A stretch of DNA of 64,000 nt from JAYZQT01 sp036136335 (GCA_036136335.1 JAYZQT010000032.1:62001-126000); one strand, 5' to 3'; positions 45,555 to 55,541 are shown, counted from the first letter of the stretch. Numbers and translations are program-made. The notes: generated by a model from the sequence alone, not told the origin.

Positions 45555-45672
45555 TCTGGACTTTCAGTATTTCTGCAATGCTGTGATGGAAACAAAGTAT
45601 AAGAATTGGTTGATTATTCTTTTAGGGCAATGGCCCGCGCATGGGAAACTCTGGACGACGGTATTTTTGTAT

Positions 45673-45693
45673 AAAAACGCCGTTTTCGCGGCG
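45673..45693 (-). terminator. Intrinsic terminator downstream of rpmG
   Basis: On the minus strand CGCCG pairs with CGGCG around a six-base loop (CGAAAA) and is followed by TTTTT (45677-45673). It lies about 25 bp beyond the rpmG stop. Confidence 0.7.
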
Positions 45694-45717
45694 CTTTGTT
45701 TTAAACAGTATTCTTAA

Positions 45718-45885
45718 CTATTTAATTTTGGATTCCTTGAACATCACGTGTTTGCGAGCGACGGGATCATATTTTCGAAATTCCAGCTTTTCGGTCTGGG
45801 TGCGAGGGTTCTTTTTTGCTACATAGAAGTATCCCGTATCAGCCGTGCTAAGCAGTTTGACAACGATCGTGTTTGCTTTTGCCAT
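45718..45885 (-). CDS. rpmG: 50S ribosomal protein L33
   Basis: This is a 55-residue large-subunit protein. It begins MAKANTIVVKLLSTADTGYF and ends RKYDPVARKHVMFKESKIK, an unmistakable L33 of the cysteine-free type. The ATG at 45885 gives the usual length, and an upstream start at 45981 does not fit the family. It is followed by an intrinsic terminator. Its closeness to rnr and topA is common in alphaproteobacteria. Confidence 0.96.
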   Translation of the reverse strand: MAKANTIVVKLLSTADTGYFYVAKKNPRTQTEKLEFRKYDPVARKHVMFKESKIK

Positions 45886-46052
45886 TAGGTTTCTCCGCGG
45901 GTCCCCAATCAAAAATTTCGCCAGAAACTTACGGGCTGACATTTCTGTGTCAAGTGACGTCTTGCGGAGAGGATTTGGCAAGATTAGGCATCGCCATTTG
46001 TTGGCGATCGAACGCCTTGCTGCGGTGCAGGGAGTTACGTCGTCCGGGATAT

Positions 46053-48299
46053 TTATGTCTTTGGCCGGTTCTTTGCCCGCCGCCGCCGGTGTTTAGTGAC
46101 GTGGGTGTTGCCCTTCACCCTGTTCGGCTTTTCACCGCCATGACGACTATTACGTTCTTGCCCAACGACAGAAAAAGCTAATGAGCCAGTGTGGGTATTG
46201 GCCTCTTCCAATCGGACCCGGATAGTGTTCCCCATTTTGTATACTTTACCGGTGGCTTGTCCTTCAATCTGTTGTTTCCGGGGGTTGAATTCAAAACGGT
46301 CAGCGCCAAGTAAAGACATTGGAACAAGTCCATCTGCCCGGCTTTCCTCTAGGGTTACGAAAACACCCACACGATGGACGCTGTTGATCCGGCCTGCAAA
46401 TTCAGCACCGACCTCGTTGGCTAAATATTTAGCTGTGAAACGATCCGCTGCGTCTCGTTCTGCGTCAACAGCACGACGTTCAGTAAAAGAAACATGTTTT
46501 GCAATTTCATAAAAACGCTCTCCAGTTTGTGTTTGAAGTCCGTCATTTCCAAGGCTAAGCGCACCGATCAATGCACGATGAACAAGTAAATCTGAATAAC
46601 GCCTGATAGGCGACGTGAAGTGCGCATAACGGCGAAGGGAAAGACCGAAATGACCGATATTGTCTGGTCCGTATGTTGCTTGGGACTGTGTTCTGAGTAC
46701 GGCCGTGCCAACCAGATAGTACTGTGGAGTGTTTTTAAATTTTCTCAGGATATTTTGAAACACGTGCGGCTTTATAACCTGGCCCCGTGCAAGTTTTATC
46801 CCCAGAGAGGTTAATGTTTCGCGCAGGCTTTCCACCTTTTCTAGGGACGGTCTGTCATGGATCCGGAACATGCACGGTGCACCCCTACCTTCAAGTGTTT
46901 CTGCCGCCGCCACGTTTGCGTTAATCATGAATTCCTCAATTAGGCGGTGACTGTCCAGTCTTGGGATCGAATCGACGCCTGACACATCACCACCTTGATC
47001 TATATGTATACGGCGCTCGGGTATTTCGAAATCCATCGTACCGCGCTGCATACGGGCTTTTTTAAGTGCCTCGAACGCACCATATAAATTTTCGATGATC
47101 CCATGGCTAGGAAGAGTGGTTTCTTCGTCTGGGTGGTTATCTTTTGCTCTTTGAACCTCTTCATAGGTAAGGCGGGCAGCGGATCGCATGATGCCCCTTA
47201 GAAACTCATGTCGGACCAGAATTCCTGATGCGTCGATCCACATGTGGACCGCTAGGCACCCACGGTCCTCACCTGGTAAAAGCGAGCACATACCGCTCGA
47301 TAAAGCCTCCGGTAACATAGGCACAACCTGGTCCGGGAAATATACCGAATTGCCCCGCTCATAGGCATCCTTGTCCAATGGTGAGTCGGGTTTAACGTAG
47401 TAAGCAACGTCCGCGATGGCGACCACAAGGTGCCAGCCGGCTATATTTCTAGGATCTGTGTCCGGTTCTGCCCAGACGGCGTCGTCGAAATCACGGGCGT
47501 CTTCGCCGTCAATTGTGATTAGTGAAATCCCGCGCAAGTCGGTCCGACCTTCTAATGATATGGATCGTGCGGCACCAGCATCCGCAATTGATCTGGGCGA
47601 AAATTTTGTCGGAATACCATGAGTATGTATTGCGATCAGGGAAGGGGCTCGCGGCTCGCTTCCCGATGCGACTACGTCAACAATACGAGCTTCTCGCAGT
47701 CCGTATTTGCGGCTGCCCAGTGTTTGGGCCTCGACAATGTCGCCCGGGGTGGCGCCGCGCTCGCTACCAGCCTGAACCGAGAATTCAGATCGTATGCGGC
47801 GATTGGTCGGGATTATCCGTCCGCTTTCACCGACTACTTTGAACACGCCAAGAACGTTATTAGTGGAGGAGTCCAGCTGCTTAATTGTCCTTGCACTATA
47901 TGTCCCGTCGTCGGCCGGAGAAATCCTAGCGAGAACCCTGTCGCCAATTCTGGGCGCGACGCCAGTATTATTTGGTTGCAGGTAGATGGTTGGGGGCGGT
48001 GCATTCTCATCCCAATTGGCGGGGCGGGCGAGGGGATCTCCGTCCTTGTCCAGGCCAGTAATTTCGATAACTGCCACTTTTCGGAGTGTGCCTGGATTAT
48101 CGAAACGTCGTCCGCGACCTCGAGCCAGATCACCACTTGCCCGCAGATCCCGCAGAATGTCATTGAGGCGTGTCCGGTCGTTCCCTCGGATTTTGAATGC
48201 CCGGGCAATCTCGCGTTTGCCAACAGACCCTTGGCTTTTCTGGATGAATTCCAGAATCTGCCGTTTTGTCGGAAATTCCGTTTCCTGGCGTTTCGCCAT
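46053..48299 (-). CDS. rnr: Ribonuclease R
   Basis: RNase R is a processive 3'-5' exoribonuclease able to degrade structured RNA. The 748-residue protein has an N-terminal winged-helix or cold-shock region (about 1-170). The RNB catalytic domain follows, with TIDGEDARDFDDAVWAE, where the metal-binding Asp cluster lies, and FTSPIRRYSDLLVHR. A C-terminal S1 domain is at about 640-715 (EFAGRINSVHRVGVFVTLEE). A basic tail rich in Lys and Arg closes it. It starts 26 bp downstream of topA and is likely co-transcribed. Confidence 0.95.
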   Translation of the reverse strand: MAKRQETEFPTKRQILEFIQKSQGSVGKREIARAFKIRGNDRTRLNDILRDLRASGDLARGRGRRFDNPGTLRKVAVIEITGLDKDGDPLARPANWDENAPPPTIYLQPNNTGVAPRIGDRVLARISPADDGTYSARTIKQLDSSTNNVLGVFKVVGESGRIIPTNRRIRSEFSVQAGSERGATPGDIVEAQTLGSRKYGLREARIVDVVASGSEPRAPSLIAIHTHGIPTKFSPRSIADAGAARSISLEGRTDLRGISLITIDGEDARDFDDAVWAEPDTDPRNIAGWHLVVAIADVAYYVKPDSPLDKDAYERGNSVYFPDQVVPMLPEALSSGMCSLLPGEDRGCLAVHMWIDASGILVRHEFLRGIMRSAARLTYEEVQRAKDNHPDEETTLPSHGIIENLYGAFEALKKARMQRGTMDFEIPERRIHIDQGGDVSGVDSIPRLDSHRLIEEFMINANVAAAETLEGRGAPCMFRIHDRPSLEKVESLRETLTSLGIKLARGQVIKPHVFQNILRKFKNTPQYYLVGTAVLRTQSQATYGPDNIGHFGLSLRRYAHFTSPIRRYSDLLVHRALIGALSLGNDGLQTQTGERFYEIAKHVSFTERRAVDAERDAADRFTAKYLANEVGAEFAGRINSVHRVGVFVTLEESRADGLVPMSLLGADRFEFNPRKQQIEGQATGKVYKMGNTIRVRLEEANTHTGSLAFSVVGQERNSRHGGEKPNRVKGNTHVTKHRRRRAKNRPKT

Positions 48300-48324
48300 T
48301 AACTAGCGATTGCCGTGACCTTGG

Positions 48325-50958
48325 TCACGTCTTCGACGCAGGTTTAGATTGAATTTTTTTGTTTATTTTATTTTTTGCGATTTTCTTTTTTTTCGGAGAT
48401 TTTGCTCCCTTTTTCTCGATTAGTTTCTCGAGACGGACCGCGATTAGTTCCAGTGCACGGTCAAGGGTTAGTGTGTCCGGTTCCACATTTTTGGGTATGG
48501 AGGCATTGATCTTTCCATGCTTGACATAGGGTCCGTAACGGCCGTCCCTTAATTCCACTGGTTTGCCATCCTCCGGGTGGTCCCCGAGTTTTTTCCCTGA
48601 TGCTTTTGAGCCACCGCGTTGGGCTGGCGCTTCGGCGATGATCGTTACCGCCCGGTTGAGGCCCATGGTAAGTACGTCGTCATCGGTACTGAGTTTCAAA
48701 TATTTTTCACTTACTTTGAGATAGGGACCAAACCGTCCCACACCAGCGAGAATCATTTCCCCGCTTTCCGGGTGCAAGCCCACGGCGCGCGGTAAAGAAA
48801 GCAGCTCGAGCGCAGTTTTAAAATCGACATCTGATGGTGCCATGCCCGCCAAAAGTGACTGACGTTTCGGTTTTGCTTTGGAACCCTTTACCGTTTCACC
48901 CAGTTGGACATATATGCCATAAGGGCCTTTGCGCATCGTGACCGGGAGGTCAGTCTCGGGATCGGTCCCGAGTTCCGTCGGACCGGTAAAAAGCTCGTCT
49001 TCGTCGCTATTCCCCATGACCTTTAGCGTCGTTGTGTAGCTGCAGTCTGGATAATTAGAGCAACCAATAAAGCCACCATTTCGTCCCAATTTGAGGCCGA
49101 GGCGCCCATCCGCGCACATTGCACACTTGCGTGGGTCTCTGCCGTCGTCCTGTGTTGGAAAGAAATGCGGGCCGAGTTCGGCATCCAGTTTGTTGATTAC
49201 GTCAGTGATTCGGAGTTCCTTGCTTTCCTCAAGGGAAGTCGAAAAGGCTTTCCAAAAGTCCTTGAGTAGAGTCTGCCAGTTCATCTCACCGTTTGAAACG
49301 TCGTCTAGACGGTCTTCAAGGTCAGCGGTAAAGCTGTATTCAACATAACGTTTGAAAAACTCCGAAAGGAAGGCAGTAACCATTCTGCCCCTGTCATGGG
49401 GCGCAAAGCGTCGCTGTTCAAGCGTCACGTAGTTTCGGTCCTGAAGGACCTGAAGGGTTGAGGCATAGGTGGAGGGTCTTCCAATGCCCAGGCTTTCCAT
49501 CTTGCCCACAATGCTTGCCTCGGTGTAGCGGGGCGGCGGCTTCGTGAAATGTTGTTCTGGTGTCACATCTTTACGGTTTACGCTTTCACCTTCAGACATC
49601 GGGGGCAGGGTGCGATCCTTGTCCCTCCCCTCGGTATCCTCACCATTGGTGGTCCCTGCACGCTCGTCCTGCCCTTCCTGGTATAGCCTCAGGAATCCGT
49701 CGAACTTCACGATGGAGCCATTTGCTCTAAGAACTGTTCCGCCATCCTGGGATGCAATATCCACCGCAATCTGCTCCGTCACGGCGTTTTTCATTTGGCT
49801 TGCCACAGCTCGTTTCCAGATAAGTTCATATAGCTTCCGCTCGTCGCCGCTGAAACGCGCTTGCAACTTATTGGGTTTTAGAGAAAAATCCGTTGGGCGG
49901 ATGGCCTCGTGCGCCTCCTGGGCGTTCTTTGCCTTATTTCGATAGCTTTTAGGTTTGTCCGGCAAATAGTTGTGTCCGTATTCCTGACCAATAGTCGCCC
50001 GAACGGCCACAATCGCTTCTTGCGCCATGTTAACGCTGTCGGTTCGCATGTAAGTAATCAGTCCAACGGTTTCCCCGCCAATATCCACTCCCTCATAAAG
50101 CTTTTGGGCACTCTGCATTGTGCGCGTTGTTCCGAATCGGAGCTTGCGCGATGCCTCTTGTTGCAACGTAGATGTCGTGAAGGGCGGGGCGGGGCTTCTG
50201 TTTACGGTTTTCCGTTCGACCGATCTTACGGTAAACTCGTGTCGTTGTATTTCCGAGGTTGCGGCCTTGGCGGCATCTTCATTCGCAATATCGTATCGGT
50301 CGAGCTTCTTGCCCTTAAGGTGCGTTAGCCGCGCGGGAATAAGAGTTCCGTCAAATTTGGCAAAAGTAGCCCCCACGGTCCAGTATTCCTGTGGCCTAAA
50401 AATCTCGATTTCGGCCTCGCGTTCACAGATGAGACGGAGTGCAACAGATTGGACGCGTCCCGCTGATCGAGACCCCGGTAGCTTCCGCCAAAGGATTGGT
50501 GAAAGGCGGAAGCCTACGAGATAATCCAACGCACGTCGGGCCAGATATGCGTCAATCAGTTCTTGGTTTAGCTCTCGAGGATTATTAATCGCCTCGATGA
50601 TTGCCCTCTTTGTGACTTCATGAAAAACAACACGCCTCACATCAACGCCTTCAAGCGCTTTCCGCTCGTTCAGAATTTCACGGACATGCCAGGAAATGGC
50701 CTCGCCTTCCCTATCTGGATCGGTTGCGAGGTACAAATGGTTCGCCTTCCTGATCGCTTTTTCGATAGCATTTAAATTTTTTTCGGCCTTTGTGTCGACC
50801 GTCCAGATCATTCGAAAATCTTCGTCCGGCTGCACTGAACCGTCTTTTGATGGAAGGTCGCGCACGTGTCCATAGCTCGCGAGAACGGTATAATTCTCGC
50901 CTAGGTATTTATTGATTGTCTTTGCCTTTGCGGGCGATTCGACGACGACTACGTCCAT
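48325..50958 (-). CDS. topA: DNA topoisomerase I
   Basis: TopA relaxes negative supercoils by single-strand passage. The 877-residue type IA enzyme shows the TOPRIM domain (VVVVESPAKAKTI with E8, and TDPDREGEAISW with D80 and D82). The catalytic tyrosine is Y303 in GLITYMRTDSVN. A single CxxC zinc ribbon (CAMCADGRLGL to NYPDC) follows, then repeat domains and a Lys-rich tail. I chose the ATG at 50958; a GTG two codons upstream is also possible. The gene usually preceded by dprA has only non-coding DNA upstream here. Confidence 0.96.
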   Translation of the reverse strand: MDVVVVESPAKAKTINKYLGENYTVLASYGHVRDLPSKDGSVQPDEDFRMIWTVDTKAEKNLNAIEKAIRKANHLYLATDPDREGEAISWHVREILNERKALEGVDVRRVVFHEVTKRAIIEAINNPRELNQELIDAYLARRALDYLVGFRLSPILWRKLPGSRSAGRVQSVALRLICEREAEIEIFRPQEYWTVGATFAKFDGTLIPARLTHLKGKKLDRYDIANEDAAKAATSEIQRHEFTVRSVERKTVNRSPAPPFTTSTLQQEASRKLRFGTTRTMQSAQKLYEGVDIGGETVGLITYMRTDSVNMAQEAIVAVRATIGQEYGHNYLPDKPKSYRNKAKNAQEAHEAIRPTDFSLKPNKLQARFSGDERKLYELIWKRAVASQMKNAVTEQIAVDIASQDGGTVLRANGSIVKFDGFLRLYQEGQDERAGTTNGEDTEGRDKDRTLPPMSEGESVNRKDVTPEQHFTKPPPRYTEASIVGKMESLGIGRPSTYASTLQVLQDRNYVTLEQRRFAPHDRGRMVTAFLSEFFKRYVEYSFTADLEDRLDDVSNGEMNWQTLLKDFWKAFSTSLEESKELRITDVINKLDAELGPHFFPTQDDGRDPRKCAMCADGRLGLKLGRNGGFIGCSNYPDCSYTTTLKVMGNSDEDELFTGPTELGTDPETDLPVTMRKGPYGIYVQLGETVKGSKAKPKRQSLLAGMAPSDVDFKTALELLSLPRAVGLHPESGEMILAGVGRFGPYLKVSEKYLKLSTDDDVLTMGLNRAVTIIAEAPAQRGGSKASGKKLGDHPEDGKPVELRDGRYGPYVKHGKINASIPKNVEPDTLTLDRALELIAVRLEKLIEKKGAKSPKKKKIAKNKINKKIQSKPASKT

Positions 50959-51335
50959 GGTCACCGTTAACTCTATCTATCGGCACCACCAGAATAAAAA
51001 TAGTGGTGGCTAATTATTTACAAATCCGGTTTCCCGGGCGTTTGCCGTTCGCTTGCGAACTTGAATCCCTTAAAAATTGCAAGCGTTGGCGGCAGACATG
51101 TGGCACCAAGGAACCTGTTCGTCAACATCTATCAGCGAGTGGTCATGTAATTTAACACAGCGAAAAACACTTTTTTTTACCTTGAAACACCAATAGTTCC
51201 GGTATTTCGACTATAGATTGCTCTAGGCCAGTTGAGCAGGTTAAAATTCCTCGAAGTTAGGGTAATTACAAAAATTTAAATTGTTTGCGGTGCAGATCAT
51301 GGTCCATATAAAATTTTGATTTGACCGCATTCCCA
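50959..51335. other. Intergenic region between plsY and topA, no dprA seen
   Basis: These 377 bp lie where many alphaproteobacteria carry dprA. No frame resembling DprA was recognised on either strand. An inverted repeat CACCAC/GTGGTG (50984-51008) and a tight GTTCGC-TT-GCGAAC repeat (51047-51060) are present. The region is AT-rich in its plsY-proximal part and should hold the topA promoter. Confidence 0.5.
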
Positions 51336-51956
51336 TCAATCTTCGCGAGAAAAAGATAATTTTGGCTCCGTACCCTTGCGGAGGCGACAGATATTCTGCC
51401 AATGGCGTATCCAAACTAGAATCGCCATCGCAATCGAAAATTCAGTCTGTTGCGGATTTGCCAGCCACCACATGAACACGGGTGTGGCCGCCAGCGCGAA
51501 GAGGGCGGATAAAGAGGAATACCGAAACATGAATGCCGTGAGCAACCACGTTGCGCAGGCTAGAACACCCACAGGCAAGGACAATGCCAAAAGTATTCCG
51601 AATGCAGTAGCAACACCCTTGCCTCCTCGGAATCCGAGCCATGCGGGAAATTGATGTCCCAGTAACGCGCCCGCGGCCGCAACAATCGCGATGTCCGGTC
51701 CATAATGCTGGGCGATAAGGACAGTTGCTGCGCCTTTCGCAACGTCGAGTATTAGTGTGGCTATCGCCGCAGTTTTGTTGCCAGTGCGCAAAACGTTGGT
51801 TGCGCCTATGTTGCCGGAGCCAATCAATCGGATATCACCCGCCCCAAATACCCGCGTCAGGATCAATCCAAACGGAATAGAGCCCAGCAGGTAACCACAA
51901 AGGGCAGCGGCAGCAACATAAGGCCAGCTATAGGCCCAGCTAATCGGATCAATCAT
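51336..51956 (-). CDS. plsY: Glycerol-3-phosphate acyltransferase
   Basis: PlsY is an inner-membrane enzyme that acylates glycerol-3-phosphate with acyl phosphate, starting phospholipid synthesis. The 206-residue protein has the family signatures GSIPFGLIL, GSGNIGATNVLR and FRGGKGVATAFG. About five membrane helices are visible. It lies 3 bp after the dihydroorotase-like gene and is probably in one unit with it and pyrB. Confidence 0.95.
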   Translation of the reverse strand: MIDPISWAYSWPYVAAAALCGYLLGSIPFGLILTRVFGAGDIRLIGSGNIGATNVLRTGNKTAAIATLILDVAKGAATVLIAQHYGPDIAIVAAAGALLGHQFPAWLGFRGGKGVATAFGILLALSLPVGVLACATWLLTAFMFRYSSLSALFALAATPVFMWWLANPQQTEFSIAMAILVWIRHWQNICRLRKGTEPKLSFSRED

Positions 51957-51959
51957 TCT

Positions 51960-53267
51960 CTAGTCCATCAGGGAATGGACATGCCGCCCACCGACAATAG
52001 TGCACACAGCCATGCCTTTTAAGGAAGATCCATCGAAAGGGGTATTTTTAGATTTACTTTTTAGCCTGGCGGCTTCAACCTTCCAATTGCGGTCTGGGTC
52101 AAATATGACAAAGTCTGCAGGCAGACCGGCACCAAGCCGACCTTCCTTCATGCCCAGCAATTTGGCCGGTGTAACTGTCATTGTTCTCAAAAGGTCAATT
52201 AATTCGACGTCACGGCCATGGTGAAGCGCAAGCACCAGCGGCAAAAGTGTTTCCAGACCAACAATACCCGATTCCGCCTGAAGAAATGGCAGCCGCTTGG
52301 CGTCCTGGTCCTGGGGTTGATGGTCCGAGGCGATCACATCGATGGTGCCATCTGCTATACCCTCAATTATCGCAAGGCGGTCAGGCTCTGAGCGCAATGG
52401 CGGCGATACCTTTGCAAAGGTCCTGTAATCCATGACTCCGGTTTCGTTGAGTGTGAAATATTGAGGTGCCGTATCGCAGGTTACCATCAGGCCGCGGGAT
52501 TTTGCTGAACGAATGATGTCCACTGCTGCCCCTGTGGATAGTTTGGCAGCGTGATACCGGGCGCCCGTCAACTCAACCAACCGAAGGTCACGTTCAAGCA
52601 TTATTGCCTCGGCCGCCGCAGGAATTCCGGCCAGACCAAGGCGGGTTGATACCTCTCCCTCATTCATTTGTCCGTTTGCTGATAGCCTGGGCTCTTCGGG
52701 ATGTTGAACGACCAGCAGCCCGAAGGTGGCGGCGTATGAAAGCGCGCGCCGCATAACCAAAGCGTCCTCTATTGCGCGGTCTCCATCAGTAAATGCGAGC
52801 GCTCCCGCCTCCGACAGAATTCCAAATTCCGTGAGCTCACCACCCTCTCTTCCTCGAGTGATCGCGCCATAAGTATAAATTTTCACAATATTCGTTTCGC
52901 GTGCGCGGCGGGCGAAGTATTCCAGCATAGCTACATTGTCAATCGACGGATCGGTATCGGGAAGACAAATCAGTGAAGTGACGCCACCGGCCGCCGCCGC
53001 CGCACTGGCGGTTTCGAAGCTTTCCTTGTGTTCGCCGCCCGGTTCCGGAAGGTGTACCCGCATGTCGATCAGTCCAGGCGCAAGGCAATAGCCGTTACAA
53101 TCAAATGTTCGAACATTATCCGGCACACCATCGGCAAAAAGTCCCTGGCCGGAATCAAGTATCTTGTTGCCTTCCACCAGTATGGCACCTGTTTGGTCCA
53201 ATCCGGTTGCTGGATCCAGAAGCCGCGCGTTCACGTAGGCGGAACAGCCCCCTGACAACGAATTCAC
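51960..53267 (-). CDS. Dihydroorotase-like protein (PyrC/PyrX type), metal site altered
   Basis: This is a 435-residue amidohydrolase of the class I dihydroorotase family next to pyrB. The metal-binding HxH is R70-V-H72 (IDMRVHLPEPGGEH). The canonical His of the YHxxHxST motif is Lys242 (YHAAKLST), and FTDDG is FTDGD. H189 and D315 remain. Losing two ligands makes catalysis doubtful. The protein resembles the non-catalytic PyrX partner of aspartate transcarbamoylase, and similar sequences are common in alphaproteobacteria. The GTG at 53267 overlaps the pyrB stop as GTGA. A separate active dihydroorotase is expected elsewhere in the genome. Confidence 0.9.
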   Translation of the reverse strand: MNSLSGGCSAYVNARLLDPATGLDQTGAILVEGNKILDSGQGLFADGVPDNVRTFDCNGYCLAPGLIDMRVHLPEPGGEHKESFETASAAAAAGGVTSLICLPDTDPSIDNVAMLEYFARRARETNIVKIYTYGAITRGREGGELTEFGILSEAGALAFTDGDRAIEDALVMRRALSYAATFGLLVVQHPEEPRLSANGQMNEGEVSTRLGLAGIPAAAEAIMLERDLRLVELTGARYHAAKLSTGAAVDIIRSAKSRGLMVTCDTAPQYFTLNETGVMDYRTFAKVSPPLRSEPDRLAIIEGIADGTIDVIASDHQPQDQDAKRLPFLQAESGIVGLETLLPLVLALHHGRDVELIDLLRTMTVTPAKLLGMKEGRLGAGLPADFVIFDPDRNWKVEAARLKSKSKNTPFDGSSLKGMAVCTIVGGRHVHSLMD

Positions 53268-54241
53268 GGTGTGTTGCCGTCAATATTTCGAGATAAATCC
53301 CTGGTTACGAAATCCAGACAAGCCATGCGAACGGCGACGCCCATTTCAACCTGCTCGTGGATTACACTTCGATTAATATCGTCGGCTAGTTCGGAATCTA
53401 TTTCTATTCCTCTATTCATGGGACCTGGGTGCATAATCAAGGCATCTGACTTCGCGAATGCGAGCTTTGCACGATCAAGCCCGAAAAAACGGAAATATTC
53501 TCGAGTTGACGGGACGTAAGAGCCTTGCATACGTTCGGTCTGTAGCCGCAACATCATGATAATATCGACGTCCTGGATGCCGTCGACCATATTGTGATGC
53601 ACTTCGACGCCAAATTGTTCGATTGACGCTGGCAACAAAGTTTTTGGAGCGACGAGTCTTATCTTTGCGCCCATCGTGTTCAGAAGGTAAATGTTGGAGC
53701 GGGCGACGCGCGAATGCAGTATGTCGCCACAGATCGCCACTACGAGCCCCTCGAGTGTGTTTTTACGTCGGCGAATGGTTAGCGCATCCAAGAGTGCCTG
53801 CGTCGGATGTTCATGGCTTCCGTCACCCGCATTCAATACCGAGCACGTTACCTTTTCACTGAGGAGTTGCACCGCGCCGGAGTCGCCGTGCCTGACCGTC
53901 AAAACATCGGGATGCATGGCATTAAGCGTCATCGCCGTATCTATTAGGGTTTCGCCTTTTTTTATCGCGCTGGCACTGACCGACATATTGATTACGTCAG
54001 CCCCGAGGCGTTTGCCGGCGAGTTCAAAAGAGGTCCTGGTGCGAGTAGAATTCTCGAAAAACACGTTAATCAGGGTGCGGCCGCGAAGAATCGAACTTTT
54101 CTTATTATCCTGACGGTTCTGTTCGATATAGGATTCAGAGAGATCGAGGAGCATCTCAATCTGACTTTTTGGGACCCCTTCCATCCCCAGAATATTGCGC
54201 ACTGGTGGGTGCAGGTCTGTGACGGTTGCAGTCTGAGCCAT
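53264..54241 (-). CDS. pyrB: Aspartate carbamoyltransferase catalytic subunit
   Basis: PyrB makes carbamoyl-aspartate in pyrimidine synthesis. The 325-residue protein has the carbamoyl-phosphate loop STRTR (65-69, in FFENSTRTRTSFE) and HPTQ (145-148). The aspartate-binding region MLRLQTERM and HPGPMNRGIE follow. No pyrI is present. The overlap with the dihydroorotase-like gene suggests the two proteins associate, as PyrB and PyrX do in Pseudomonas. Confidence 0.96.
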   Translation of the reverse strand: MAQTATVTDLHPPVRNILGMEGVPKSQIEMLLDLSESYIEQNRQDNKKSSILRGRTLINVFFENSTRTRTSFELAGKRLGADVINMSVSASAIKKGETLIDTAMTLNAMHPDVLTVRHGDSGAVQLLSEKVTCSVLNAGDGSHEHPTQALLDALTIRRRKNTLEGLVVAICGDILHSRVARSNIYLLNTMGAKIRLVAPKTLLPASIEQFGVEVHHNMVDGIQDVDIIMMLRLQTERMQGSYVPSTREYFRFFGLDRAKLAFAKSDALIMHPGPMNRGIEIDSELADDINRSVIHEQVEMGVAVRMACLDFVTRDLSRNIDGNTP

Positions 54242-54310
54242 TAAAGCCCGTTTATACGGTGACGCGAGCCGTGCGGCAAGACAGAGTCAGCCGCCCCGAT
54301 TCGGTCCAAT

Positions 54311-55531
54311 TTACTGACTTTCCGCGATATCCTGACGATGCAACTCCGCAATCTCCTCAGGGTTTAGCCCGAGTAAATCCCTGAAGACCTCTACGGTGTG
54401 CTCGCCTCGTACTGGCGGCGGGCGCCTATACGAGGCAGGTGTTTGGGACATTTTTGCTGGTGCAGCAACCAGATTTACCTTGTTTGTTTTTCCGTGGGGC
54501 ATTTCGATGGCCATCTGGCGGGCCTTTACGTGCGGATCGTCAAATACGCGGCTTAACGTGTTGATAGGTCCGCATGGGACACCCGCCTTTTCCAACCCCA
54601 AAACCCAGTCGTCTGTGGATCTGGTGCGAAAGGTTTCACGGATTTCTGGAATCAGTTTTTCGCGATTCCGAATGCGTAGGGGGTTGGTGAGATACTCGGG
54701 GCTGGCGGCAATTTCCAGCAAACCTGCTACTTCACAGAACCGCCTGAATTGCTCGTCATTACCTGCAGCAAGAATAACGTGTCCATCGCTGGTTTCGAAA
54801 ACCTCATAGGGGACAACATTGGCATGGGCATTGCCCAGCCGGCTTGGGTTCTGGCCTGTGTTCAGGTATTCAACTGCATGATAATAGAGCCACGAGATCT
54901 GTGTTTCAAAGAGGGATAAATCGATGTGCTGCCCGTCGTCCGTTGCATCGCGGTGTCGCAGAGCCGCAAGCACACTCGTAGCTGCATGCATGCCTGTCAT
55001 CACGTCGGCAATTCCGATTCCCACCTTCATCGGCATCCCCTCAGGTTCTCCGGTGACTGACATAATTCCACCCATACCCTGTGCCAGAAAATCGTAACCG
55101 GCTCGGTCGCGATAGGGACCCGTCTGACCAAAACCTGTAATGGAGCAGTATATTAGTCGTGGAAACTCCTCTTTGAGATCTTCATACGCCAGACCGTAAC
55201 GGGATAGTGCGCCAACCCGAAAGTTTTCGATGAGGACATCACATTTGGCAAGCAGCTGCCGGATAAGTTGTTGACCCGTTTCTGTTGAAATATCTATTGC
55301 GACTGATCTTTTGTTGCGGTTGGCGCATAGATAGAAAGCACTTTCGTCGGTATCATTCCCTTCAGCATCCTTGAGAAAGGGAGGCCCCCATGTTCTGGTA
55401 TCGTCCCCGGCCCCTGGTTTCTCTATTTTGATGATGTCCGCGCCGTAGTCACCCAGTAACTGTGTGCACACCGGCCCTGCCAGAATCCGACTAAGGTCCA
55501 GTACCCGAACACCTTCCAGGGATTCTTTCAT
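54311..55531 (-). CDS. Family III CoA transferase (CaiB/BaiF)
   Basis: This is a 406-residue CoA transferase of the formyl-CoA:oxalate or CaiB type. It moves CoA between a donor thioester and a carboxylic acid. The N-terminus RVLDLSRILAGPVCTQLLGD and the segment ADIIKIEKPGAGDDTR are typical. The catalytic aspartate is D176 in GIGIADVMTGMH. I chose the ATG at 55531, 10 bp after the flavin reductase stop; a start at 55570 would overlap that gene. It probably activates an aromatic or aliphatic acid in the same pathway. Confidence 0.92.
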   Translation of the reverse strand: MKESLEGVRVLDLSRILAGPVCTQLLGDYGADIIKIEKPGAGDDTRTWGPPFLKDAEGNDTDESAFYLCANRNKRSVAIDISTETGQQLIRQLLAKCDVLIENFRVGALSRYGLAYEDLKEEFPRLIYCSITGFGQTGPYRDRAGYDFLAQGMGGIMSVTGEPEGMPMKVGIGIADVMTGMHAATSVLAALRHRDATDDGQHIDLSLFETQISWLYYHAVEYLNTGQNPSRLGNAHANVVPYEVFETSDGHVILAAGNDEQFRRFCEVAGLLEIAASPEYLTNPLRIRNREKLIPEIRETFRTRSTDDWVLGLEKAGVPCGPINTLSRVFDDPHVKARQMAIEMPHGKTNKVNLVAAPAKMSQTPASYRRPPPVRGEHTVEVFRDLLGLNPEEIAELHRQDIAESQ

Positions 55532-55541
55532 CGGCGGCCAG

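Noticed and set aside
47619..48302. 227-codon plus-strand frame
   Set aside because: It is antisense to the N-terminal half of rnr and has no start signal or domain.
51047..51060. GTTCGCTTGCGAAC as a LexA site
   Set aside because: The alphaproteobacterial LexA box is a direct repeat GTTC-N7-GTTC; this is an inverted repeat with other spacing.
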